A DNA stretch of 16,457 nt from JBGPBY01 sp041481485 (GTDB lineage Bacteria; Acidobacteriota; Terriglobia; 20CM-2-55-15): the NCBI GenBank assembly GCA_041481485.1, contig JBGPBY010000117.1, positions 1 through 16,457 of the forward strand, given 5' to 3'. The notes beneath the pieces are model-generated. The model did no database searches, had not been told where the DNA came from, and saw nothing but the letters and a program-made list of their open reading frames with translations. Of this stretch, positions 7,386-14,867 are shown in pieces (within the stretch, counting starts at the first letter, position 1; the number at the start of each line of letters is the position of its first letter). The translations under genes and the position numbers were made by a program.

Positions 7386-8471
7386 CTAGTTTCGACGACG
7401 ATACCGCCGATTCTCATCCATAAGCTCCCTGTACAAGGCCAACAATCGGTCCCGGCAGTCTTCGCTTGTTACCCCCTTAAGGGCCGCCCAACCACCAGAT
7501 CTCTGTTGGGACTGCAAAACATCCACCAACGCTTCGGCCAGATCATTTGTGTCCGCTGTTCGAATGTAGCAGTTTTCCACTCCTTCAATACGCTCACGCA
7601 CGTCACCGACATCGACGGAAACCACAGGAAGATTGCAGGCCATCGCTTCCTTAATGATTGTGGGGGACCCTTCCGATGAACTCGTGCATAGCAGACAGTC
7701 AGCGGCGTTCAGGTAGAGCGGCATCCGGCCAGGTTCAACCTGCGAGTAAATGATCTCAAGCCGGAATTGGCCGTAGACTGCGCGAGCCTTTTCGGCCACT
7801 TCGAGTGCGAGTCCCATTCGCTTGTTTTTGGGGTCCCGTCCCGCGTAGAAGATAACGACGGATTCGTCAGGATCCCACTTCAAGGCGGCTCGCGCATTGT
7901 CGCGCGGCACCGGATGAAATGCATTGAGATCCACACTGCTCGGGATGATGGACACACGGTCCTGATGCCACCAAAGTCTGGACTTGAGTTCCTTGCTCAC
8001 GCAGACAATCCGGTCAGCCTTCAAAGCTGCCAGCTGGGACAGAATATGCCCACATGCCTCTCGAAGTGCGGGGATATCCGGTTCGTGATTGAGTTCTGCG
8101 CCGTGCAATGTCATTACCAGAGGAACACCGGAAGCCAGTGCGCAAAGGAACGCGGTGATTGTTCCATAGTGCGCATGGACGATATCTGGGTTGAACGACT
8201 TGAGATTCCGGCGAAGCCGGAGCCATTCCCGGGCAAGTCGATAAGCATGAGTGCGGGATTCCAGATAGAACGTTTGCACCGTCAATCCCGCCTCAGAAAC
8301 CGACTCCGCCTCCCGCTTCGAAAATATCATCGAAGTGCCTTGTTCTTCCCCAGGGATGACGTACAAAATTCGGACGTTTTCTAATTGGATCAATGTTCTG
8401 GTTTTGTTATTGGCTGAATACTCATATCCGTCGCGTGTTAGGACTTCTGGGTCAACTGCCAGGATTCTCAC
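7386..8471 (-). CDS. Family 4 glycosyltransferase, partner of the radical SAM-DUF3050 gene
   Basis: A GT-B glycosyltransferase of 361 residues as drawn. The family-like fold begins near residue 33 with VRILYVIPGEEQGTSMIFSK. DIVHAHYG (96-103) and TLHGAELNHE (121-130) belong to the N-terminal domain; GRDPKNKRMG (211-220) supplies basic phosphate-binding residues; EGSPTIIKE (267-275) is the EX7E motif. The first 32 residues (RILAVDPEVLTRDGYEYSAN and on) are an extension absent from usual members. The start drawn is a GTG at 8469-8471, 6 bp after the radical SAM stop and without a clear ribosome site. A TTG at 8391-8393 would give a more normal protein. The close spacing implies co-transcription and probably a shared pathway with the radical SAM enzyme. 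Donor and acceptor are unknown. Confidence 0.88.
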   Translation of the reverse strand: MRILAVDPEVLTRDGYEYSANNKTRTLIQLENVRILYVIPGEEQGTSMIFSKREAESVSEAGLTVQTFYLESRTHAYRLAREWLRLRRNLKSFNPDIVHAHYGTITAFLCALASGVPLVMTLHGAELNHEPDIPALREACGHILSQLAALKADRIVCVSKELKSRLWWHQDRVSIIPSSVDLNAFHPVPRDNARAALKWDPDESVVIFYAGRDPKNKRMGLALEVAEKARAVYGQFRLEIIYSQVEPGRMPLYLNAADCLLCTSSSEGSPTIIKEAMACNLPVVSVDVGDVRERIEGVENCYIRTADTNDLAEALVDVLQSQQRSGGWAALKGVTSEDCRDRLLALYRELMDENRRYRRRN

Positions 8472-8477
8472 GCCATT

Positions 8478-10781
8478 TTAAACGTTTGTCGTTACTATGA
8501 CTGAATCGTTTCCAAGGGCAGTACGATGCGGTGATCCTTTGGCTTCGATTTCGCGAAGGACACCATCCCACAACAGGCGCCGCATTTGCAGTGAATGGTG
8601 GGTGATCTTAATGGCGTCATCCCATTTGGCGGTATCAACGCCGCAGATTGTCCTCATTAGTTCACGGCCCATCGGGGCATGCGAGTCTTCGTCAAGATCG
8701 ATATGGCGCTCCAGATAAATTCTCATCATGCGATATTGCTCTTTTTCGTTTAGGGCTATACGTTCCAGGAAGCGACGAAACATGTCGGGAATTACGTTCT
8801 CGCGTCCCATCAGGAAACAGGCTACGACTTCATGAGTCTTGGCCTGCTGAATCTTCATGGTCTCCAGAACGAACGTTTTTGTTGTGTTCGGAATACGAAG
8901 CGGTTTTAAAGCCTGAGATACGGTATTTCCGGACTGTAACAGATCAATGAAGCGGTTGATCTGGCTCAGGTCTGCGCCAATCTCGCGCATCGCCGCCCGA
9001 TAAAGATCAAAGTGGCTCAAATAAGCGCCGTTGCCGATATCATCAGACTCTTCTTCGAGCACAATCTCATTGATTAGCCGCGTCGCGTGCGGATCAGCCT
9101 GAGGCATCCATGGTGTATTCGTGCACGTTAGCCTGGATTGCAGAACCTTGAGTATGGTCATGAAATCCCAGACGGCGAAAACGTGAGACTGCATGAAGAT
9201 GCGAATATCACTAATGTCATGCAACCTTTCGTATATGGGATGACGCATCACTTCATGACGCCGCTTTGACGTAATCTCGAGAAATTGCGGAAGCCTCAAT
9301 TCACTGCCGCTATTCTGAAGTTTTTCATTCACTATTGTTTTTTTGCCTTTAGGGTCTGCTTTGCCGCGAATCATGGTCAAGAACTTATGGGCGATCACGT
9401 GCCAATTGCGCCACTCGACATTGCCACTACGCAGAGCCATGAATGCTTGCAATCGACGAGCCTCAGCAAAATGACGGTTAAATGTTTTTTTGCTAACTTC
9501 TGGCAGGTGCTCAAAGATATCCCACTCATCTGAAGGATAGTAATTCTCGTCCACAATTCCATGCCGTCTGGCAATGTCGTAGAGTTCAGCCCCTTGTACA
9601 GGTGTGGCAAACGCCCACGTGGTGTAGTGCAGGATGCCTCTTCTCCACAACTGCCGGGCGAAATTGATAGTGGCTTTAGCCTCCTCCGATGTTTCATATT
9701 GCACTTGGCCATCCTCTTCCCACATCTGGTAAAGCATGAAAAAGGCGTAGACCTTGATCCCGGCGTTCGCGGCCAGTTCGCAGGCCCGAATCGTCTTTTC
9801 CCGAGACATCATCTTCTTGATTCCCTGAAGAACCCGATCGCTGGAGCTTTCGATCCCGAACTTAACCATCCAGAAGTTGGCCTTCTTAAGCCAAATTGCC
9901 AATTCTTCGCTGAATGGTACGACTCGCAGGTTGCACTGGAAAAAAAGATCCGGACGATTCAAGCCAGCCAGTGCTTTACATACTTCAATGGACCACTCAA
10001 TGCTGACATTGAGTTCATCGGAGTGTAGATAGATTTCCCGGTAGCCCAATCCATACAGATAGTCTGCTTCTTGCGCAATATGCTGAGGCGAGCGTGTTCG
10101 GAACGTGGGGCCGTTGCGCAGGCGAAAGACCGGGTTGGCACAAAAAACACATCGCAGTGGACAGCCGCGAGTGATGATCATTTCTGTATTCGGACGACTT
10201 AGACTGTACTGAATGCCCACGAAATCGCTCTGATGGATCAAACTGCGGTCAGGCATCGGAATTGTGTCCAGCGAATCGATTACAGGCCGAGTCTCAGTTT
10301 GGACGTACCGGCCTTTATCCAGGTAAGCGATTCCTTTAATGTCTCGAAGATCACCGGGAATCCGATGGGTATTGTTGATCAATTCCAGAAACGTGACTTC
10401 TCCCTCACCGATGACGCAGACATCGCAACCGCTCTTCTCAAGAACCTCCTGTGGAAATGGAGTCACGTGCGCTCCGCCGCAGATTACGAGAACCTCCGGA
10501 TAAAGGGCTTTGATTTCGCGAATCATTTTGAAGGCGAGCGGCGCACCATACGATGTGAAAGAAATTGCGTAGATAGTAGGATGGAGCTTTTCTATCATCC
10601 GGAGATGATGGGCGAATGGATATTTTTGGGGGATGTAGTGAAAACTCAGTTCAGGGCGGGATTGGCGCGCATAGGCAGCCAGGTAGAGCAAAGCAAGATT
10701 TGGGCTCATCTGTGCTTTGCCAAGAATAGGTCCGTGAGTATCCGCCAGAATTATGTTTTGGGGTTTAACAGAAAGAGACAA
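8478..10781 (-). CDS. B12-binding radical SAM protein fused to a C-terminal DUF3050 domain
   Basis: A 767-residue fusion. Residues 1-165 form a B12-binding-type Rossmann domain: MSPNLALLYLAAYARQ (25-40) and VICGGAHVTPFPQEVL (99-114) to VIGEGEVTFLEL (123-134). Residues about 195-480 are a radical SAM domain with CxxxCxxC cysteines at 207, 211 and 214 (TRGCPLRCVFC), which bind the 4Fe-4S cluster that cleaves SAM. Residues about 505-748 match DUF3050, a heme-oxygenase-like fold: HPIYERL, HVFAVWDFM (His533), INEIVLEEESD (Glu576-578), SHFDLY (His590), FLMGRENVIP and YLERHIDLDEDSHAPMG (Glu691, His693, His701). These acidic and His residues could bind a di-metal centre; that is inference. The substrate is unknown. 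The start is TTG, with GGAG 8 bp upstream and no in-frame ATG before it. A GT4 gene follows 6 bp downstream. Confidence 0.9.
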   Translation of the reverse strand: MSLSVKPQNIILADTHGPILGKAQMSPNLALLYLAAYARQSRPELSFHYIPQKYPFAHHLRMIEKLHPTIYAISFTSYGAPLAFKMIREIKALYPEVLVICGGAHVTPFPQEVLEKSGCDVCVIGEGEVTFLELINNTHRIPGDLRDIKGIAYLDKGRYVQTETRPVIDSLDTIPMPDRSLIHQSDFVGIQYSLSRPNTEMIITRGCPLRCVFCANPVFRLRNGPTFRTRSPQHIAQEADYLYGLGYREIYLHSDELNVSIEWSIEVCKALAGLNRPDLFFQCNLRVVPFSEELAIWLKKANFWMVKFGIESSSDRVLQGIKKMMSREKTIRACELAANAGIKVYAFFMLYQMWEEDGQVQYETSEEAKATINFARQLWRRGILHYTTWAFATPVQGAELYDIARRHGIVDENYYPSDEWDIFEHLPEVSKKTFNRHFAEARRLQAFMALRSGNVEWRNWHVIAHKFLTMIRGKADPKGKKTIVNEKLQNSGSELRLPQFLEITSKRRHEVMRHPIYERLHDISDIRIFMQSHVFAVWDFMTILKVLQSRLTCTNTPWMPQADPHATRLINEIVLEEESDDIGNGAYLSHFDLYRAAMREIGADLSQINRFIDLLQSGNTVSQALKPLRIPNTTKTFVLETMKIQQAKTHEVVACFLMGRENVIPDMFRRFLERIALNEKEQYRMMRIYLERHIDLDEDSHAPMGRELMRTICGVDTAKWDDAIKITHHSLQMRRLLWDGVLREIEAKGSPHRTALGNDSVIVTTNV

Positions 10782-10789
10782 GTGCCACG

Positions 10790-10793
10790 CTCC
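10790..10793 (-). promoter_or_regulatory. Ribosome binding site supporting the TTG start of the radical SAM gene
   Basis: GGAG on the minus strand lies 8 bp before the TTG at 10779-10781. The upstream frame contains no ATG, and the next in-frame ATG (residue 25) would remove the first strand of the B12-binding domain. This supports the unusual TTG start. Confidence 0.6.
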
Positions 10794-10950
10794 ATTCCAT
10801 TGACGTAACCATGCTTGTAAACTCTGGATGGCTTCTGGTTTTTAGCCTAGTCGAGTCGGGATGATATCCTCAGCGTTTCCAACACCACGAAAATTCAAAA
10901 TTGCACGCAGTATAAGCGAAGAAGGCCGACACGGGCAGTTTCAATGTGGG

Positions 10951-10990
10951 AAAAGAAATCCGGTCATTGAACCAGGTTCATTGTCCGGAT
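10951..10990 (-). terminator. Intrinsic terminator downstream of beta-helix gene B
   Basis: ATCCGG (10958-10963) pairs with CCGGAT (10985-10990). Inside, TGAACC (10968-10973) pairs with GGTTCA (10975-10980), with symmetric 4-nt internal bulges between the two stems. On the minus strand the hairpin is followed by TTCTTTT (10957-10951). It begins 25 bp after the stop codon of the beta-helix gene at 11015, a normal terminator position. Confidence 0.6.
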
Positions 10991-11014
10991 ATTCACTGGA
11001 AAACCGTAAATCAG

Positions 11015-12358
11015 TTATTGGTGAGGTCGCAAGTTAATCGTAACGCCGGGAGAAACGGAATCAATTACGCTTGCGGGGATCGCGGCTGGACTTACGGGGA
11101 TCGCGGCTGGACTTACGGGGATCGCGGCTGGACTTGCGGGGATCGCGGCTGGACTTGCGGGGATCGCGGCTGGACTTACGGGGATCGCGGCTGGACTTGC
11201 GGGGATCGCAACTGGACTTGTGGTGTTCGCGCCTGGATTGAAGGATGCCGTGGAGATGATGAATTTCGGATCGCCGATTTGGTTCCCGGTCAGTACCGTC
11301 AGATTGCCGCCGTCATCAATGGCGTTTCCGGTCAGGTTATTGGCGATAACCGCGTTCGACGCACTCCAGATTTTCAAATCCGTCGAACTGTGACCGTAAA
11401 TGATGTTGTCTTTGATGACCGGGGATGTCGAACCGACAACCTGGATTCCGAATGACGCGCTGCCGGAAATGGTGTTGTTGAGGACTTGGCAGTTCGTTGT
11501 CGTCTGGATATCCACGTCGCTGAGAGTCTGATTGTAGAAAGTATTGTTATAGATTTGAACATCCACGGCGTTTGCTGCGCAGGTCACGCCGCGTGAATTT
11601 CCATGGAACGTCACCCGGCGCAGGATGTTACCGCTCGGATGCCCAAGATTGGTGTTGTTATAAAACTGGATGCCGTAGGTTTCGTTATCTGCGAACTCCC
11701 CATCTTCGATAACTCCGTAACCCGACTCCCAATAGGAACCATGGAGCGGGACGTGCGGTTGCGGCGACCGGTTGCCGTTGTCATGAATGTAAAAGTATTG
11801 AAGGTGGATCCCTTTCGTTTCATTCGGCGGGTCATAGTTTTGGGTAAAAAAGCCCTGCCATTTGGACCTGCGAATTTCGACTCGGTGTGCATCATCGACT
11901 CCGCCATAGTAAATATACGATGTCGTAACGAGGACGCCAGCATAGACATCATTCGAATCGACATTAATTCCGATATACCGCCAGTACGGGCGCGAAATGG
12001 TATTTTCGCGGACAATGACCGTCTCTCCGGCATGCGCCTTTACGGTGATGGCTCCCGAACCTTCCGTGAGGTTCGTTCCCGCCGTGCAACGCGGACATTC
12101 TGTCCCGCCGTTGTCCCAACTCGAGTTATAAGTCCCGCCGCGAACGTCGATGGTGTCTCCGGGAACGGCCATCGAGGCCACGCGCGCATAAGTGGCGCAG
12201 GGTGTAATTATAGATAGGCAATTATTCGAGTCGCTGCCCGCCGGGGAGTTCGTCGCCAGTGACAGATAATATGTGGAAGCCGTTCGCGCCCGAATCGGAA
12301 GAACGAGAGCAAATAGAATCAACAAGGCCACCAGTGCCGCCAGGGGATTGGGCTTCAT
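11015..12358 (-). CDS. Secreted right-handed parallel beta-helix protein B with a seven-residue repeat tail
   Basis: An exported 447-residue beta-helix protein. The start at 12358 gives a clean signal peptide (MKPNPLAALVALLILFALVL, cleavage after about residue 27) and has GAGGA 8 bp upstream. In-frame starts at 12391, 12415 (also with a GGAAGG site) and a GTG at 12439 would only add residues before it. After the signal come YYLSLATNSPAGSDSNNCLS and VPGDTIDVRGGTYNSSW, the usual family opening, then Asn/Gly-rich coils such as ETYGIQFYNNTNLG and NAVDVQIYNNTFYN up to about residue 365. The end differs from protein A: instead of SPAIDAG...DIGAYE it has seven SPAAIPA/V repeats, then a short tail ending RPHQ. 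This Pro/Ala-rich tail could be a flexible linker or cell-wall spacer. No catalytic site can be named. Confidence 0.88.
   Translation of the reverse strand: MKPNPLAALVALLILFALVLPIRARTASTYYLSLATNSPAGSDSNNCLSIITPCATYARVASMAVPGDTIDVRGGTYNSSWDNGGTECPRCTAGTNLTEGSGAITVKAHAGETVIVRENTISRPYWRYIGINVDSNDVYAGVLVTTSYIYYGGVDDAHRVEIRRSKWQGFFTQNYDPPNETKGIHLQYFYIHDNGNRSPQPHVPLHGSYWESGYGVIEDGEFADNETYGIQFYNNTNLGHPSGNILRRVTFHGNSRGVTCAANAVDVQIYNNTFYNQTLSDVDIQTTTNCQVLNNTISGSASFGIQVVGSTSPVIKDNIIYGHSSTDLKIWSASNAVIANNLTGNAIDDGGNLTVLTGNQIGDPKFIISTASFNPGANTTSPVAIPASPAAIPVSPAAIPASPAAIPASPAAIPVSPAAIPVSPAAIPASVIDSVSPGVTINLRPHQ
11070..11237. repeat. 21-bp tandem repeat (seven near-identical copies plus one diverged) inside beta-helix gene B
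   Basis: Head-to-tail copies of CTTGCGGGGATCGCGGCTGG(A) fill 11070-11216 with no spacers: 11070-11090, 11091-11111, 11112-11132, 11133-11153, 11154-11174, 11175-11195 and 11196-11216. The first six differ only at one G/A position, which switches Ala and Val on the minus strand. The seventh has two further changes. The segment 11217-11237 matches the unit at 17 of 21 bases and looks like the ancestral seed. The period is seven codons, so copy-number changes keep the frame. Confidence 0.97.
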
Positions 12359-12366
12359 TGAATAAG

Positions 12367-12371
12367 TCCTC
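12367..12371 (-). promoter_or_regulatory. Ribosome binding site that decides the start of beta-helix gene B
   Basis: GAGGA on the minus strand, 8 bp before the ATG at 12356-12358. With this start the signal peptide begins right at the N-terminus. The longer alternatives put about 10-27 extra residues before it, which is unusual for a secreted protein. Confidence 0.55.
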
Positions 12372-12528
12372 GAACGCGGTAATCTATTCATATTATTGAA
12401 GTTGATAAGTTTCATGCTCGAAGCCCTTCCTGTACTCACACGAGTGTCCCGCCGTGTCTTCGTGCCAGCAAATGAATTCTCATCTCAGGCGGAAAGGGAA
12501 TCTCCCACGGTCCGTTCCGAAAGGAGGT

Positions 12529-13752
12529 TTACATCCTGGAGTAACTTATCGGAGACCAGCTTCGGCCGGTCGTTTTTGAGGTGATCATGCAAGCAGAGAG
12601 CACGGCGATGAACCACGGAAACATATACACCGTGTCGTTAAACATCAATGCGATGGTGCAATACATCAGAAGGGGCATTAAATAGCCCGAATATGGGTGA
12701 TTGATCCTGGAACGAAGCACTCCCTTAAATGCTTGAAGCCAGTAAGCGAGAAATAGAAAAAGCGGAACGACTCCTGACGAGAGTGCGAAAAACAGCAGGG
12801 CGTTGTGAGGGGCAGTGCCGCTGTCATGGCCAGGCACGACCGTTCCGATGTTACTGACTCCAACGCCGACAAGCCGGTTCTCCAGGAAGCGTTGAACGGC
12901 GTACGGAATGACTCCGGTGCGGCCTTCCTCCTCGGTACCGCGACTTACGTAATGTCCGATCGTATTGTCGAACAGGCCGTAGGCGAATCCACCGCATGCC
13001 AGAACCACCGCCACGAGTACAGGGATGAATCCACGTTTCAATTGTTCCCGAAAACACAGAACAATCGAGATTGCGACTCCGATCAATACACTTCTGCTGA
13101 CGGTGAGTCCCACAATGAGCATGCTCGTAAGCGAGAGACCAACGGAAATCAATCGGTCATGCATTCTTGAAGCCTGAAGCGTCCGAAGCAGGAAGTAGAT
13201 TGCGCAAAATCCAAACCAGACAGCCAATGCATTTGGATTTGCGAGTACTGATGATATCGAAAGGCCTGCCCGCTCAGATCCTTCCCCAGGACGCAGGTCC
13301 ATGAACGGAATCAGCGAGATGCCAACCACAAACATCACAAATGAAAAGCGATGAAAAAAGCCTGGACGAACGTAGGCGGATTGGATGAGGACAATAATTG
13401 CTGCCCAGACAAAAAACGGGACCAGGTCAGAAAAGCCGGTGCTATGAATGAAGTACTGAATCGCAAGTAAGGAAATAATGCAAAGCATTGGACGGAAAAC
13501 CGGCCTGAATATCATCCGTAAACTCGACCGGCGCCTGAGAATGCAGAATGCCGTCAGGGCCATTACCACTATCGTTGCTAAGTATGGAACGCTGATTCCC
13601 AGAGCCGGACCGGTATAAGAGTAAAAAATTGAAACGTAAAGCGCGTACTCCAGGTGTCGAAATGAACCCGACGCCGACCTCGCCACGACAGGAGTCGCGC
13701 TTTCCGCAAACAGTTTTCGATCTCCAAACCGGGCGCGTTCAATCATTCTCAT
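12529..13752 (-). CDS. O-antigen ligase/polymerase family membrane protein
   Basis: A 407-residue polytopic inner-membrane protein with roughly ten hydrophobic segments (from about 35, 55, 87, 108, 135, 170, 205, 243, 320 and 355). It shows the Wzy_C/O-antigen ligase plan: LTVSRSVLIGVAISI (216-230, Arg220), a large periplasmic loop from about 262 with RFLENRLVGVGVSNIG (288-303), and APHNALLFFALSSG (314-327) holding the conserved His316-Asn317. Such proteins either ligate polymer to lipid A-core (WaaL) or polymerise repeat units (Wzy). With an ABC exporter in the same locus, which does not need Wzy, a ligase role is somewhat more likely, but the two cannot be told apart by sequence alone. The ATG sits in an ATGA overlap (13749-13752) with the upstream glycosyltransferase gene. 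It is the last gene of its operon. Confidence 0.88.
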   Translation of the reverse strand: MRMIERARFGDRKLFAESATPVVARSASGSFRHLEYALYVSIFYSYTGPALGISVPYLATIVVMALTAFCILRRRSSLRMIFRPVFRPMLCIISLLAIQYFIHSTGFSDLVPFFVWAAIIVLIQSAYVRPGFFHRFSFVMFVVGISLIPFMDLRPGEGSERAGLSISSVLANPNALAVWFGFCAIYFLLRTLQASRMHDRLISVGLSLTSMLIVGLTVSRSVLIGVAISIVLCFREQLKRGFIPVLVAVVLACGGFAYGLFDNTIGHYVSRGTEEEGRTGVIPYAVQRFLENRLVGVGVSNIGTVVPGHDSGTAPHNALLFFALSSGVVPLFLFLAYWLQAFKGVLRSRINHPYSGYLMPLLMYCTIALMFNDTVYMFPWFIAVLSACMITSKTTGRSWSPISYSRM

Positions 13753-14867
13753 TGCCGGTGCACTTGCTGAGAAATGTTCATGGTGTGCATAGCTCCAGGT
13801 ACAGCCTTTTCAAATGCACGGACGACGGCCGGACCGGTGTGTGTGGCTTCCACATAGGCCCGAGCCTTGCATGAAATCGTTTCAAAAGTCGAGGGTGACA
13901 TCAACAAATTACGCACGTCGGAGACGGCGCGGTCCAGACTTCCGGAAATAAATCCCAGTCCCTTTTCCCGAATGACATCATCGGGATCAATCTTGAGACT
14001 AACGACAGGAGTGCCGGAAGCCCATGCCTCCAGGAAAATGTTGGGAAATCCCTCCATATCCGACGTAGAAACCAAAGCCGTTGCGCTTGCAATAATCTCG
14101 AGTGCCTGCTGATGCGGAACATCGCCAAGATGTTCGATATTGGGCAGCGAGCGGAGGTCGGCCAGGATCTTCTCGCTGAATTCCGCAGATGTTCCGAATG
14201 TCGATTTGCCGCCACATACGACGTAGCGTATTTCCGGAGTTCGGCGCGCCAATTCGATGAGCAGGTCCGGTCGCTTATGCGGCCGGAGGGAAGCCACCCA
14301 TACCATGTAATCTCCGCGCTCCTTCCGTGCTTTCACTCTTTCCGGAATTGCGACCAGACCCGGAAGAACCTGCGCCTTCGCTTTTAGACTGGTGGACAGG
14401 TTTTGAAATTGACCACTGTGCTGGACAAAAATTCGGTCCACGCGACCGAGGCCCCATGCGTATAACGGCCACCATCTCTTGCGGCGGAACAAGGCCGTGC
14501 GTGGCAACACGTCAGTATCATAGGCTGCGGAGAAAATGGTACGCACTCCCCTCAGTCTGGCAACGCTCAGCAATACAGCCCATAAAGGATCCGCAGCACG
14601 CCAAAACCACCAGTCCGGCTTTTGGTCATCGAGGAACTTCCACCACGCCAGAATAAAGTTTCCATTCTTCATTCCAACAAAGCGTACTCCGTCGATCACT
14701 TGTTCCTGCCCCGGAGCGATACCATCGCGCACTCCAACGACTACGGACCATCCAGCGTCCGTTAACGCCCTGGCAAGCAGCCACTGAAATCGCTCCGCTC
14801 CACCCTGTGCATTCGACGCCCCAACGGCATAGCGGTAAACAATGCTGTTGGCCAGAACTATCTTCAC
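13749..14867 (-). CDS. Family 4 glycosyltransferase
   Basis: A 372-residue GT-B enzyme, presumably cytoplasmic and acting on the same glycan as its operon partners. The N-terminal domain opens MKIVLANSIVYRYAVGASNA followed by QGGAERFQWLLARAL (21-35), the glycine-rich acceptor-side loop of many GT4 enzymes. The donor domain shows VWVASLRPHKRPDLLIELA (189-207) with Arg195 and Lys198 for phosphate binding, YVVCGG (215-220), and EGFPNIFLE (272-280), the EX7E motif. Both ends are coupled by ATGA overlaps: its start lies in the stop of the preceding glycosyltransferase gene (14864-14867), and its stop lies in the start of the O-antigen ligase gene. Sugar specificity is not readable. Confidence 0.92.
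   Translation of the reverse strand: MKIVLANSIVYRYAVGASNAQGGAERFQWLLARALTDAGWSVVVGVRDGIAPGQEQVIDGVRFVGMKNGNFILAWWKFLDDQKPDWWFWRAADPLWAVLLSVARLRGVRTIFSAAYDTDVLPRTALFRRKRWWPLYAWGLGRVDRIFVQHSGQFQNLSTSLKAKAQVLPGLVAIPERVKARKERGDYMVWVASLRPHKRPDLLIELARRTPEIRYVVCGGKSTFGTSAEFSEKILADLRSLPNIEHLGDVPHQQALEIIASATALVSTSDMEGFPNIFLEAWASGTPVVSLKIDPDDVIREKGLGFISGSLDRAVSDVRNLLMSPSTFETISCKARAYVEATHTGPAVVRAFEKAVPGAMHTMNISQQVHRQ

Noticed and set aside
7374..7387. Small hairpin AGCGC/GCGCT followed by TTATT after the GT4 gene
   Set aside because: Only 5 bp of stem overlapping the stop codon and no real T-run; too weak to call a terminator.
7767..8384. Plus-strand open frame of 205 codons
   Set aside because: Antisense to the GT4 gene at 7386-8471, which has clear motifs; no ribosome site or family signal.
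11070..11237. Possible CRISPR array
   Set aside because: The copies are contiguous with no spacers, coding and in frame.
10946..11455. Plus-strand open frame encoding a GDRGWT-type repeat protein
   Set aside because: It is the opposite-strand reading of the 21-bp array inside beta-helix gene B. The minus-strand frame has a signal peptide, family motifs and a ribosome site; this frame has none.
12452..12467. Sigma-54-like TGGCACG half-site upstream of beta-helix gene B
   Set aside because: The first half is perfect but the TTGC element is missing at the proper distance.
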